A DNA stretch of 64,000 nt from Trichormus sp. M33_DOE_039 (GCA_015296085.1 DVDT01000018.1:1-64000); one strand, 5' to 3'. Shown: positions 43,363 through 53,381, counted from the first letter of the stretch. The notes: generated by a model from the letters alone, not told the origin. A program made the numbers and translations.

Positions 43363-45792
43363 ATGACTCAAACTATAGAACACCAAGCTGGTGGCTTATA
43401 TGTTCAAACGCCTGCACAACAGCAAATTGCGTTCCCCCTGAAGCATACTGAGGTGCAAGCCAAAATTGCGGGGAATATCTCGCGGGTGGAAGTTACCCAA
43501 AGTTTTGAAAATCCTTTCACAACTACGCTAGAAGCTATTTATATTTTTCCGTTACCGGATGAGGCGGCTGTTGATGATATGCTGATTCGGATTGGTGACA
43601 AGACTATTAAAGGTAGTATTAAAAAACGCCAAGAAGCACAGCAAATCTACGAACAAGCGAAGGAACAAGGACGCGCCGCCGGACTGTTGGAACAAGAACG
43701 GGACAACATTTTTACTCAGTCTCTCGCCAACATTCAACCAGGCGAGCAAATTGATGTGATTATTCGCTACTCTGAAAGTTTGAAATTTACTGCGGGTAAT
43801 TATGAGTTTGTTTTCCCGATGGTGGTTGCTCCGCGTTATGTTCCAGGGATACCAATTGAGGGAAATGCAGGTGGTGTAGGTTCGGCTACTGCACCGATGA
43901 CGCAAAATCAAGATACAGATATAGTTCCCGATGGTTCACGGTTGAATGCACCTATCTTACCATCGGGTACGCGATCGCCCCATGATATTAATGTCATCAT
44001 AGAAATTGATGCAGGGGTTGAGGTTAAAAATATCCAGTCTCCTTCTCACCAAATTCAGATAAGTTATGCAGAAAAGCGGGTGTTGGTGAAGTTAGCGGGT
44101 GGAGACACAATTCCGAATAAAGACTTGATTTTACGTTATCAAGTAGCAGGCGAATCTACTCAAGCGACGGTACTCAGCCAAACTGATGAACGGGGTGGAC
44201 ATTTTGCGCTATATCTAATTCCTGCACTCCAATACCGTCAGGATCAGATTGTTCCTAAAGATGTGGTGTTTCTCATTGATACTTCTGGTTCGCAGATGGG
44301 TGCGCCACTAATGCAATGTCAGGAGTTGATGCGCCGCTTTATTAATGGACTTAATCCTGATGATACTTTTAGTATTGTTGATTTCTCTGATACGACTCGG
44401 CAATTATCGCCTGTTCCTCTCGCCAATAATGCCCAAAATCGCACACGCGCTATCAATTATATTAATCGATTGACTGCTAACGGTGGCACGGAGATGTTAC
44501 GCGGAATTCGTGCTGTTTTGAATTTCCCTGTTACAGATCCCGGACGGTTGCGAAGTATTGTATTGTTGACGGATGGTTATATCGGCAATGAAAACCAAAT
44601 CCTTGCCGAAGTGCAACAACATCTGCAACCAGGAAACCGCCTTTATAGTTTTGGTGCGGGTAGTTCGGTGAATCGATTTTTACTCAATCGCATTGCAGAA
44701 TTAGGAAGGGGTATATCTCACATTATTCGCCACGATGAACCGACGGATGAGGTAGTCGATAAATTCTACCGTCAAATTAATAATCCAGTTTTGGCTAACA
44801 TTAATTTGCAATGGGAAGGTGATGGTGATGCGCCAATTATCTATCCTGCCACGCCACCAGATTTGTTTGCGGAACAGCCTTTAGTTTTATTTGGTAAAAA
44901 GCCTGATGCGCGTGGGGGAAAACTGCATATTACGGGAATTGTTGCGGGTGGTACACGCTACCAAAATACAATTAACCTGGACTTTGAGGAAACAGGAAAC
45001 CCCGCCATTGCTCAACTTTGGGGACGTTCCCGCATCAAGGAATTAATGAATCAGATGGTGAGTGGCGACACTAAGTTGGGTGTGCAAGCGGTGACAGATA
45101 CGGCTTTGACTTATCAACTGTTGTCGCAATATACAGCTTTTGTGGCGGTGAGTGATGATGTGCGAGTTGATTCGCGTCAAGGTTCAGTTTCGGTGCAAGT
45201 ACCTGTAGAAATGGCTGAAGGTATTAGTTATCAAGGTATTTTCGGTAGTGCTGTTAGTACTGCCGCTCCCGTAGCGGGAGGTGTGGCTTTTGATGCTCCT
45301 GAGTTTTTGCAACGTAAAAGAACAGTTCAACCCTCTGCACCATCACCCCAAGCGGCGATGTCTCCTCCTGCACCAGTTCCCGTAACTCCTCCACCTCCAA
45401 AAATGTCATTCTTTGAAAGAGAGTATCGTTTTGCTGATGAAAGCCTTGAAAGCCTTGAAGATGCTGATTTAATAGATCAGGAAGCTCGTTTAGAAATCAT
45501 TTCTCCTGTTCAGCATCTAGAGGTGGTGAGTGTAACAGGATTGAATGAGCAGATGATTGCGCTTCTGACTCAGTATTTACAATCTATCGAATTACCTGCG
45601 GGTTTTAGTGGTGATTTAGTGTTTGAGTTGCAGATAAGTAAGGGACGAGTGAGACAGGTGGTGTTAGATGAACAGACTTCTAATGTTAAGGAACAGAAGG
45701 TAATTGATATTATCAGGCGATCGCTTGTTTCTTGGCGCATCCCTCAATTGCTCACAACTACCGTGTCTTTAACACTGCGATTGCAGAAGTAA
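43363..45792 (+). CDS. VIT and VWA domain protein
   Basis: 809 residues from ATG 43363, chosen for the GAGG site 9 nt upstream; the longer frame from 43306 adds 19 poorly conserved residues. A VIT domain (about 5-135, with VEVTQSFENPFTTTLEAIYIFPLP) precedes a VWA domain (about 300-470) whose MIDAS is intact: DTSGSQMG near 306, GGTEML and LTDGYIG. A Pro-rich linker (about 655-690) leads to a C-terminal domain of about 110 residues. VIT-VWA proteins resemble the heavy chain of inter-alpha-trypsin inhibitors. No signal peptide, so it is probably cytoplasmic. Function unknown. Confidence 0.9.
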   Translation: MTQTIEHQAGGLYVQTPAQQQIAFPLKHTEVQAKIAGNISRVEVTQSFENPFTTTLEAIYIFPLPDEAAVDDMLIRIGDKTIKGSIKKRQEAQQIYEQAKEQGRAAGLLEQERDNIFTQSLANIQPGEQIDVIIRYSESLKFTAGNYEFVFPMVVAPRYVPGIPIEGNAGGVGSATAPMTQNQDTDIVPDGSRLNAPILPSGTRSPHDINVIIEIDAGVEVKNIQSPSHQIQISYAEKRVLVKLAGGDTIPNKDLILRYQVAGESTQATVLSQTDERGGHFALYLIPALQYRQDQIVPKDVVFLIDTSGSQMGAPLMQCQELMRRFINGLNPDDTFSIVDFSDTTRQLSPVPLANNAQNRTRAINYINRLTANGGTEMLRGIRAVLNFPVTDPGRLRSIVLLTDGYIGNENQILAEVQQHLQPGNRLYSFGAGSSVNRFLLNRIAELGRGISHIIRHDEPTDEVVDKFYRQINNPVLANINLQWEGDGDAPIIYPATPPDLFAEQPLVLFGKKPDARGGKLHITGIVAGGTRYQNTINLDFEETGNPAIAQLWGRSRIKELMNQMVSGDTKLGVQAVTDTALTYQLLSQYTAFVAVSDDVRVDSRQGSVSVQVPVEMAEGISYQGIFGSAVSTAAPVAGGVAFDAPEFLQRKRTVQPSAPSPQAAMSPPAPVPVTPPPPKMSFFEREYRFADESLESLEDADLIDQEARLEIISPVQHLEVVSVTGLNEQMIALLTQYLQSIELPAGFSGDLVFELQISKGRVRQVVLDEQTSNVKEQKVIDIIRRSLVSWRIPQLLTTTVSLTLRLQK

Positions 45793-45803
45793 TATAAAAT
45801 TAT

Positions 45804-45826
45804 ACCGGGTGCATCCCGGTTTTTTG
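45804..45826 (+). terminator. terminator of the VIT-VWA gene
   Basis: ACCGGG / CCCGGT, 6-bp stem with a 5-nt loop, followed by seven Ts, 12 nt after the stop. It also separates this gene from the convergent membrane gene. Confidence 0.75.
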
Positions 45827-45832
45827 TGGCAT

Positions 45833-46474
45833 TTATCCAATATATCCAAAGACTGCCAATAATATAAGAAAATACAATGCTAAAGATAACATTACTACAA
45901 ATCCAACTATGATTGGGACTATGACTGTAATTAGGCTATCGGGATGCGGATAAAATCGCCCAAAATAAAAGTATAAGGCTTCAAACGCATTTATACCACT
46001 CCAAATAGACAAAATACTTAGAAAACCTTGCAATAGTACGCCATTCTTTATTCCATCATCTAGGATTCTCAGACTAGCGATCGGCTTGATCATAATTCGC
46101 CACTTGATTTCTGCTTTTTGCTTAGGGCTTAATTGTAAATCTTCAATGGAAACTATATCAGCTGCCGATGCTTGAATGCGTTGGCAAGTCACGGTTTGTT
46201 TGCCGTAAGTTACCTGACATTCCCTACTAGATTGACTTTTTACTATTAATCGTAAAAAGTCAATATTCATCTCACAGTGTAATGAATCTTTTTCCTCGCA
46301 GGCTACCAAGTAACCCGGAATTACGATAGATGACTCATTTGGTTGCGCAATAACTATTTCAAACAATTTGTTTATAGCTCGATCACGAATCAGCAAGAAT
46401 GTGATCAAACACACCATGAGTAAGTTGAAAATCAGGCGATTTTCTCGACTCATACGCGTTTTTTGAGTTTTCAT
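45833..46474 (-). CDS. membrane protein of unknown function
   Basis: 213 residues: N-terminal membrane segment (about 12-30), an extracytoplasmic region with four or five cysteines (CEEKDSLHCE, RECQVTYGKQTVTCQRI), then two further hydrophobic stretches (about 144-170 and 179-210). The family is not recognised. It is the last gene of the minus-strand run that begins with the dynamin-like genes, 79 bp behind the J-domain dynamin. A role with it is possible but unproven. Confidence 0.55.
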   Translation of the reverse strand: MKTQKTRMSRENRLIFNLLMVCLITFLLIRDRAINKLFEIVIAQPNESSIVIPGYLVACEEKDSLHCEMNIDFLRLIVKSQSSRECQVTYGKQTVTCQRIQASAADIVSIEDLQLSPKQKAEIKWRIMIKPIASLRILDDGIKNGVLLQGFLSILSIWSGINAFEALYFYFGRFYPHPDSLITVIVPIIVGFVVMLSLALYFLILLAVFGYIG

Positions 46475-46553
46475 TATCTATGCACATACCTACAATTTCA
46501 TCAGTTATTCAGTATTCTTAATCTCTGTTCACTGATTTAATTATCTTAGACTT

Positions 46554-48779
46554 CTATTTATTACTAGATAAAACTGTATAAGCTTCATTAAACAAACGCA
46601 TTTTTTCTTGCGCTTGTTTTTGCATCTGTGGTTGGTTAACAAATAAATCTGGATGCCATTTTTTGACTAAAGTTTTATAAGTCTGTTTAACATCAGCAAA
46701 GGCAGCATCTTGTGGTAAACCTAAGATTTTATAAGCGCGCGCAATTTTATCTTTTTCGGCTTGGCTTTGGGGTGGTTTAGGTGCTTGCTGATTTTGAGTT
46801 TGCGTTGTTTGTTGCTTATTATTTTGATAACCAGGAGAACACATTTGCGCTTTCATTTGTGCAATTTCTTCATCTAGTTCCCAGTTACGAAATTTTGCTT
46901 CTACCTCTGCGGGATTGGGTGCTGGCTTTGCCTTTGGAGGCGGTGGTGAATAGACTTGTTGTTTTGGTGACTCAACTTTTTTCTCAGTAGTTTTAGGTGT
47001 GTTTTCCGGTTGTGGCGGACGAGTATAAATTCGTTCTTGCTGTCGATCAGATTTTTGTTGAGGTTGAGGTTGACTAACTTTTGGTGTTTCTGTATAGGGT
47101 TGATATTTATTAGGAATTTTGGCTTTCTCTAACTCAATCAGTAATTGATTAAATTCCTGTTGCAGCCGCCTTAATTCTTCACGGTTTTTAATTACTTCTT
47201 GTGGTTCTTGAGCAATTTGAAAGCAAATCACTTTTTCAGCTTGATGTTCAAATTCTGATAATATTGATAAGGCTTGGCTACTAAATTTAGATAAATAATC
47301 TTCAATTGCATTTATACAGAGTCTAGCAACTTGTTGATGATATGATTCAGTAGCTGATTTTTCTTCCAGCTTTTGAATATTTTTATTTAATACATAAGAA
47401 ATACTCCCAACCACAGCAGCACCTACAGGCCCGCCTAATAACCAACCAATCCCACCACCTACCGCGACTGCTCCCGGTTCACTTAACAGTTCATTATTAT
47501 CTGACTTAGACGGTAAAGTAATTTGTGGTTCTGGAGGGAAAGGAATTAATAAGTCTTCTGGACGTTCTTCTTTGAAAAAATCGTAAGATTGATATAACCA
47601 TTTCATGACAGCTAACTGTAACTCTGTTAGGTCTTTTTTGAGATTATTGATTTGCCAAGATTTGAAATTATTTTCTGCCAAAGCGACAGCCGCGTCAGCT
47701 TGATATTTAGCTAATAATTTCGGTAAATATAACCAATCGCTTAACTCAGATAGACTCTTATTAAAGCCTTGTTTAATGAGATTTTGAGCTTTTTGTTTAA
47801 TTTCTATTTTGGCATTTTGTTTGTCATCAAAAGTTTTAAATTCGTTAGCAATAAGGTCAATTTTATTTTTTAATGATAATTGGATTTGAGATGCGATCGC
47901 CTGCACTCTCGGCAGCCTCACATCACCCCGATTTTGTTGTAAAATACTGACGACATTTTGCAATGCTGTCTCAAAAGCTACTAAGCCGCTACTACTAGCC
48001 GCAGCCACATCACCTTTTAATCTAGCTCGTAAAGCAGGTAAAGCATCAACACGATATAAGTTACTAAAACCCGGAGGTAATTCTGCGCGGAAACTTTCTG
48101 CAACAAACCGCAGCCGATTCTGCACTTGTTTTTGTTCTTCTGGGTCAAGTAAATTAATAAAGTTAGCAACAAAAATAACTGTCTTAATATTTCTATCTAA
48201 TAACCAATCTCGTAGATTTTCCCGTTCTCCTAAAGTCATCAATTTACGTGCATCCAGTAACTGTACAACTAAATCTGCACTGAAAAGTTGCTGTCTCACT
48301 AAATTATCCTGCTCATCTCTATCATTAGTTCCTGGTAAATCAATAAACTCTACACCAGTTTCTAAAAAAGTATGAGGACAAAAAACTTCCACAGATGCTA
48401 CATCTTTTCGCATCTGTCTATCACCATCTAGAATTGCATATTGCTGTAAAACTTCTGTACCACTACGATAAATTTCCGTACCATCTCGCAACATGATGCG
48501 AGTTCTGACATCAGAACCATATTTTACATTAATTGCTGCGCCTGTAGTCGGAATTAAATCTATAGGTAATGTACGAGTTCCTAAAATAGCATTTAATAAA
48601 GTAGACTTACCATGATTAAAAGGGCCAAAAACTGCAATTCTAAAATTAGGGTTATTTAGGTAATTACCAATATCAATCACATCTTGATATAGCTGTGATG
48701 CGCGTTCCAAACCAAGTAAGCTAGACGCAGATTTCAGAGCATCCACTAAATCTTTATATTTTTTATCCTGTTGTGACAT
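46554..48779 (-). CDS. dynamin-like GTPase fused to a C-terminal J-domain
   Basis: 741 residues from ATG 48779; the frame extends to 48836, but those 19 residues look non-coding. Dynamin-type GTPase (about 40-290): G1 GPFNHGKST (52-60), G2 threonine in IPTTGA, G3 DLPGTND. The G4 position reads VANFINLLD and lacks a standard N/TKxD. A helical stalk with a Gly-rich hydrophobic segment (about 435-465, paddle-like) is followed by a Pro/Gln-rich linker (about 580-665). At the end is a J-domain with HPD in KKWHPDLF near 707. The J-domain should recruit an Hsp70. A membrane-remodelling GTPase is likely. Confidence 0.9.
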   Translation of the reverse strand: MSQQDKKYKDLVDALKSASSLLGLERASQLYQDVIDIGNYLNNPNFRIAVFGPFNHGKSTLLNAILGTRTLPIDLIPTTGAAINVKYGSDVRTRIMLRDGTEIYRSGTEVLQQYAILDGDRQMRKDVASVEVFCPHTFLETGVEFIDLPGTNDRDEQDNLVRQQLFSADLVVQLLDARKLMTLGERENLRDWLLDRNIKTVIFVANFINLLDPEEQKQVQNRLRFVAESFRAELPPGFSNLYRVDALPALRARLKGDVAAASSSGLVAFETALQNVVSILQQNRGDVRLPRVQAIASQIQLSLKNKIDLIANEFKTFDDKQNAKIEIKQKAQNLIKQGFNKSLSELSDWLYLPKLLAKYQADAAVALAENNFKSWQINNLKKDLTELQLAVMKWLYQSYDFFKEERPEDLLIPFPPEPQITLPSKSDNNELLSEPGAVAVGGGIGWLLGGPVGAAVVGSISYVLNKNIQKLEEKSATESYHQQVARLCINAIEDYLSKFSSQALSILSEFEHQAEKVICFQIAQEPQEVIKNREELRRLQQEFNQLLIELEKAKIPNKYQPYTETPKVSQPQPQQKSDRQQERIYTRPPQPENTPKTTEKKVESPKQQVYSPPPPKAKPAPNPAEVEAKFRNWELDEEIAQMKAQMCSPGYQNNKQQTTQTQNQQAPKPPQSQAEKDKIARAYKILGLPQDAAFADVKQTYKTLVKKWHPDLFVNQPQMQKQAQEKMRLFNEAYTVLSSNK

Positions 48780-48866
48780 ATTTTCATTACCTGTTCCCAG
48801 AGTTATTTTACCTTGCAACACAAAGCTTACTTTCAAACTCTGCGTTACTCTGCACTATTTTGCGTT

Positions 48867-49077
48867 TAAACTACCCCCTTTAATTGATGTCAAGAGCAGG
48901 GTAGTTTCATACAACCAGAGAAAAAATAAACCTAGCTTTCAAAGCCTCTCTCCCCGTGGGGGAGAGGTTTGGAGAGGGGTCAAAATCTCGGTTACAAAAA
49001 GAAAAATCAAAACTTATAGATTTTTCTTTTTTTGTACGAAACCACCCTGCCTTAATTGATGTCAAGAGGGGTAAAAC
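48867..49077. repeat. duplicated block around a 130-bp spacer
   Basis: TTAATTGATGTCAAGAG occurs at 48880-48896 and 49052-49068, identical over 17 bp. The flanking sequences form an inverted pair, CAGGGTAGTTTCATACAA (48897-48914) and its near-complement at 49032-49049 (16 of 18). The spacer holds a CTCTCCCC/GGGGGAGAG hairpin (about 48951-48968). It lies between the two dynamin-like genes and may be a MITE-like element. Confidence 0.65.
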
Positions 49078-49082
49078 ATTTA

Positions 49083-51170
49083 CTAATAACTATAGTAATT
49101 CAAAAGATTACTATAAGCCGCCTCAATCTTTTGTAATTGAGCTATGACATTTTCCTGCAAAGTTTTAAAACGCTTTAGTTCACCTTCCCGATTGATTTCG
49201 CGTGTTTCTTTTTGCTTGAGTAGATTATCTAACTCTGATTTGCGTGAATTAATATCATCATTAATCCGTTTGCTCACTTCTTTTTCATAGCTATCAAAGC
49301 ATTCTTTGACTGCATCATATACAGTTTGTGATTGCTCATTAGCAACTTGTGGCAAATATTTAACTAACTCTTTTTTAGCAGTTTTTACTAATTCTTTACG
49401 TGCTTGATCTGCTTGTAAGAAACCCACTCCTAAACCCAGTAAAGCGAATCCAATAGGCCCAAGCATCACACCTGTAACTGCGGTAATGATACTCCCCACA
49501 CCAATGACTGTGAAATAATTTAACAAGATATTTTTCCAATCAAATCCAACACCAGCCATTGCGACACCAGCTAAGTTTCCCCTAGAAAGGGATAATAATC
49601 CCATTGCCCATTTTGCCCAAGCAGGAGAATTATCTTCTTCTGTACTAGTATTATTGGCATTGACTTTAACTTGTTTATCGGTGAGTTTTTCTGTGATTTG
49701 TTCTGTGACCTTATGATAAGATGCACCATATTGCGCTGCACTACGGGACAGTTCTTTAAAAGCTGCATTAATATCTTTTTCAGCAGTTAAAGTCCAAGCC
49801 GCACACTTATCAGTCATGTATTGTTCAAAAGCCTTTTGTAGTGCTGCATTAAATGCTTCTCGTTTACCATTGCTCAAAAAATCCCACAGATTTAACTCTG
49901 GTTGGTAGCGTAAGAAATCACTTTCAAAAGTATTGCCTAAATTCAAAACATAACTACGGAAAGATTCTGAGATTTTCCTGGCTTGAGTATCTCTGGTATT
50001 GAAAATTTCTCTTTGAAATTGATCTCGAATATTACTGAGCTTTTTAAATTCTGGCTCTACAGAATCAATGCGTGTTTTTAATTGGGCAACATCTTGATCA
50101 AGTAATGGTATTCTGCGATCTATGGCTTCGCGCGTATGGTTAACTGCTTGTCTAGCTAGGGTTCTGACCTGTCGAAGTTCTGCGATCGCTCTTTCTCTGG
50201 TAAGAAAAGTATTCAGCGCATCCATGAATTCCTGGAAGCCAGTCCCGGCTAAATCTGCTTGGGAATCCTTTAACCGTCGCCGCAGTGCTTGAATTGATGA
50301 CAGTTCAAATACTCGCTCATCATAAATGTTTTGACCATCTACATGACAGTATTCAGCTAAATTGGCCTTGAAAACTTGCCTGAGTCTATTCTCAGCGGCT
50401 TTCAACTCTTCTAGATCATCAGGATCAATTAATGATTCTTTTACCTGATCCCAAGCATTAATTAAGAAGAAAACTGATAAACCGCGCCCTTTAATATAAT
50501 TCTCTAAATAACGACGTTCACCCAAAGTACAAGGTTGAGAAGCCCTCATCACGAACAGAATAGCATGGCAATTATTCACATATCCTAAAGATAATTCATT
50601 TCGTGCTTCTGTATCGTTTAATCCTGGACTATCAACAATTTCAATTCCTTTTTCCAGCAAGGTTAAGGGATATTCTACAACCGCATACTCCACATCAGGA
50701 AACGCTTGTTTTTTCTCTTGTTCTAACTTTTTTGCTTCGGCAGGATCAATTGTATATTTATATTTGAAGCTCTGAAAATCTAGCTGTTGTGGGCTTTTGC
50801 CATCATTAAAATGAATTGTAACTCTTTTTTCTGGGCCGTAGCGTAAAACAGTTAAAACAGCTGTACAGGGATTAACATCACTAGGAAGTAAATTTTCGCC
50901 AATTAAAGCATTGAGAAATGTGCTTTTGCCACGTTTCATATCACCTAAAACTAACAGGCGAAATACACCTTTTTTCAGGTTTTTACTAGCTATGTCAATA
51001 TCTTCTAAATCTCTTCCTAAACTTAGCTTACCAGATGAAGATTCTCCATCTAATTCCGCTTGATTAATAGTTTCAGAAAGATTTTGTAAACACATCGCCA
51101 TTTCAGAACGTACCTGAGCAACCCGTTCTAAGTCTTGAATGAATTTGTCAGATGCTACTTGACTCACCAT
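49083..51170 (-). CDS. bacterial dynamin-like protein (BDLP)
   Basis: 695 residues. Very close in length and wording to the Nostoc punctiforme BDLP whose structure is known. GTPase domain: G1 GDMKRGKST (76-84), G2 in SDVNPCTA, G3 DSPGLND, G4 region LINAWDQ. Long stalk helices (about 330-510) flank a hydrophobic paddle (about 545-615, with GLLSLSRGN and GVMLGPIGFALLGLGVGF), and an HSPLLNxx-like terminal helical bundle ends in YYSY. BDLP binds lipid and tubulates membranes in a GTP-dependent way. The upstream gene at 51189 is 18 bp away, suggesting an operon. Confidence 0.96.
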   Translation of the reverse strand: MVSQVASDKFIQDLERVAQVRSEMAMCLQNLSETINQAELDGESSSGKLSLGRDLEDIDIASKNLKKGVFRLLVLGDMKRGKSTFLNALIGENLLPSDVNPCTAVLTVLRYGPEKRVTIHFNDGKSPQQLDFQSFKYKYTIDPAEAKKLEQEKKQAFPDVEYAVVEYPLTLLEKGIEIVDSPGLNDTEARNELSLGYVNNCHAILFVMRASQPCTLGERRYLENYIKGRGLSVFFLINAWDQVKESLIDPDDLEELKAAENRLRQVFKANLAEYCHVDGQNIYDERVFELSSIQALRRRLKDSQADLAGTGFQEFMDALNTFLTRERAIAELRQVRTLARQAVNHTREAIDRRIPLLDQDVAQLKTRIDSVEPEFKKLSNIRDQFQREIFNTRDTQARKISESFRSYVLNLGNTFESDFLRYQPELNLWDFLSNGKREAFNAALQKAFEQYMTDKCAAWTLTAEKDINAAFKELSRSAAQYGASYHKVTEQITEKLTDKQVKVNANNTSTEEDNSPAWAKWAMGLLSLSRGNLAGVAMAGVGFDWKNILLNYFTVIGVGSIITAVTGVMLGPIGFALLGLGVGFLQADQARKELVKTAKKELVKYLPQVANEQSQTVYDAVKECFDSYEKEVSKRINDDINSRKSELDNLLKQKETREINREGELKRFKTLQENVIAQLQKIEAAYSNLLNYYSY

Positions 51171-51188
51171 AGTAATTAGTCCTTAAAT

Positions 51189-51515
51189 TTAAGATGATTT
51201 TTTGCGATTTTCCAAAAATAGTTTGTAAGCGACCCAACCCAGAACTGCTATGATTACAAAACCTGCTAAAACTGATGCTACTCTCACAGCCACTAAAGCT
51301 ACTACACCAAGCGTAAATAGTTTTCCTGCAAGGATTGCTTTTTTCACCCAAGGTTTAGGAGAATTTTCTGCTTGGTGTTTTACCGTCTGATGAAATGGTG
51401 CATCATTTGCAGACATTTGTTGTTCCATTTCTCGGAGTCGTAATTCTACTTCTTTCTCTCGCAGTGTTCTTTCTCGTTGCTCTAGTTCATGATTGCGATG
51501 ATCTTGAGATGTCAT
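51189..51515 (-). CDS. small coiled-coil/membrane protein upstream of BDLP
   Basis: 108 residues from ATG 51515; a GTG at 51548 would add 11. A charged helix (about 5-35, RERTLREKEVELRLREMEQQ) is followed by a basic linker and one long or two short hydrophobic segments (about 63-95), then a basic tail FLENRKKSS. Layout: membrane protein with a cytoplasmic coiled coil. It ends 18 bp before the BDLP start, so it may be a membrane partner for the dynamin. I recognise no family. Confidence 0.65.
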   Translation of the reverse strand: MTSQDHRNHELEQRERTLREKEVELRLREMEQQMSANDAPFHQTVKHQAENSPKPWVKKAILAGKLFTLGVVALVAVRVASVLAGFVIIAVLGWVAYKLFLENRKKSS

Positions 51516-51669
51516 TGATGTCCACCCCATTAAGGATGATGTTATCACGTATCCAATTAATGTATATTAACTTACGTAAATAATTGATAACCCCAGTAAA
51601 ATCACTATTTTAAGTGCAAATTGATTCTGTACTTTCACGCCACTACCAGACTGACACAAGAAAAACAGC

Positions 51670-52197
51670 TCAAATGAAACCTTGGGTTTCTAAATAGTGC
51701 AACACTTGATTAACACATTGCTCAACAGTAAATTGATCAGTTTGACAGATAATCTCTGGATTTATTGGTTCTTCGTAAGGATCAGAAATACCAGTAAAGT
51801 TTTTAATTTCTCCCTTCCTGGCTTTGGCGTAAAGTCCTTTCACATCACGGGATTCACAAATTGCCAAGGGTGCTTGAATGTAAATTTCGATGAAGTTGGT
51901 AGTTGTCTGTTTTAGTTCTTCCCGAACTTGACGATAGGGACTAATAGCAGCAACGATCGCAATTATCCCATTGCGACTGAGTAAGTTAGCAACAAAGCCA
52001 ATCCGACGCACATTTGTATCTCTATCTTGTTTGCTAAACCCCAAACCTTGCGAAAGATGCGTGCGAACAATATCACCATCTAGTAATTCTGTTGGGTAAT
52101 TTCGCTTTTGCAGTCCCTCAGCTACACCTTGAGCAATGGTTGTTTTCCCCGCACTACTTAACCCCGTGAGCCAGAGAATTGCACCTTGCTGTTTCAT
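51670..52197 (-). CDS. cysC: adenylylsulfate (APS) kinase
   Basis: 175 residues from ATG 52197, preceded by AGGTG six bases upstream; a GTG at 52206 would overlap that site. Phosphorylates adenylylsulfate to PAPS in sulfate assimilation and sulfation. Walker A GLSSAGKTT (12-20), LDGDIVRTHL, DRDTNVRRIGFVA, YIQAPLAICESRDVKGLY and the lid FTGISDPYEEP are all present. The standalone kinase form, not fused to an ATP sulfurylase. It faces away from cysK across a roughly 200-bp spacer. Confidence 0.95.
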   Translation of the reverse strand: MKQQGAILWLTGLSSAGKTTIAQGVAEGLQKRNYPTELLDGDIVRTHLSQGLGFSKQDRDTNVRRIGFVANLLSRNGIIAIVAAISPYRQVREELKQTTTNFIEIYIQAPLAICESRDVKGLYAKARKGEIKNFTGISDPYEEPINPEIICQTDQFTVEQCVNQVLHYLETQGFI

Positions 52198-52406
52198 ATT
52201 TAACACCTAAATAATTATAACTTAGAGTTGCCAAGCATTATGAGTGCGATCGCCCCTTATAAGCGTAAGTACAATCAAAACTCAGTTCCACTATCGCAAC
52301 TGCTTCAACTCAAATCCCAAAAACCTTACCCTGTTCCCTATTTTTGAGTATGATGCCACCACTATGAGCCACAATTTTTATAGGTAAGAACTCAAGTAGA
52401 ATCACA

Positions 52407-53381
52407 ATGGATATCAAAAATGGTTTCATAGGCACTGTTGGCAATACCCCACTGATTCGGTTAAACAGCTTCAGTGAAGAAACAGGGTGTGAAATCCTTG
52501 GTAAAGCCGAATTTCTTAATCCCGGTGGTTCAGTTAAAGACCGTGCTGCACTGTACATCATCAGAGATGCAGAAGAAAAGGGTTTACTTCAACCTGGTGG
52601 TACTGTTGTCGAAGGAACTGCTGGTAACACTGGTATTGGATTGGCACATATTTGCAATGCTAAAGGCTACAAATGCCTAATTATCATTCCTAACACCCAG
52701 TCCCAAGAAAAAATCGATGCACTCACAGCTTTAGGCGCAGAAGTTCGCCCTGTTCCGGCTGTACCCTATAAAGACCCAAATAACTACGTCAAGCTCTCTG
52801 GTAGAGTTGCAGCGGAGATGGATAATGCTATTTGGGCAAATCAGTTTGATAATTTAGCTAACCGCCGCGCTCACTACGAAACCACAGGGCCAGAAATTTG
52901 GACGCAAACCGATGGTAAAGTAGACGGATGGGTAGCCGCTACAGGTACGGGGGGAACATTTGCTGGCGTGTCCATGTATCTCAAAGAACAAAATCCCACA
53001 ATCAAATGTGTAGTTGCTGACCCAATGGGTAGCGGAATTTATAGCTACGTCAAAACCGGAGAAATCAAGCTAGAAGGCAATTCTATCACCGAAGGTATTG
53101 GTAACAGCCGCATTACAGCTAATATGGAAGGCGTACCAACTGATGATGCTATCCAAATAGATGACAAAGAAGCTTTACGGGTAGTTTATCAACTATTACG
53201 GAAAGATGGTTTATTAATGGGTGGTTCGACAGGTATCAATGTAGCCGCAGCGGTAGCTTTAGCCAAGCAATTAGGCCCTGGACATACCATTGTCACCATA
53301 TTATGTGATAGCGGCTCCCGGTATCAATCGCGGATATTTAACCGCGAATGGTTAGCATCTAAAGGATTGTCTGTAAATTAG
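52407..53381 (+). CDS. cysK: cysteine synthase A (O-acetylserine sulfhydrylase)
   Basis: 324 residues. Makes cysteine from O-acetylserine and sulfide with PLP. PLP lysine Lys44 in [10 protein letters not shown], substrate loop [12 protein letters not shown] (the first residues are EGTAG rather than the common EPTSG), the phosphate loop GTGGTFAGV and SGSGIYSY-like [15 protein letters not shown]. The last is typical of the CysK variants with a short extra loop. With cysE and cysC nearby it forms a sulfur-assimilation region. The TAG stop starts an STRR heptamer pair. Confidence 0.93.
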   Translation: MDIKNGFIGTVGNTPLIRLNSFSEETGCEILGKAEFLNPGGSVKDRAALYIIRDAEEKGLLQPGGTVVEGTAGNTGIGLAHICNAKGYKCLIIIPNTQSQEKIDALTALGAEVRPVPAVPYKDPNNYVKLSGRVAAEMDNAIWANQFDNLANRRAHYETTGPEIWTQTDGKVDGWVAATGTGGTFAGVSMYLKEQNPTIKCVVADPMGSGIYSYVKTGEIKLEGNSITEGIGNSRITANMEGVPTDDAIQIDDKEALRVVYQLLRKDGLLMGGSTGINVAAAVALAKQLGPGHTIVTILCDSGSRYQSRIFNREWLASKGLSVN

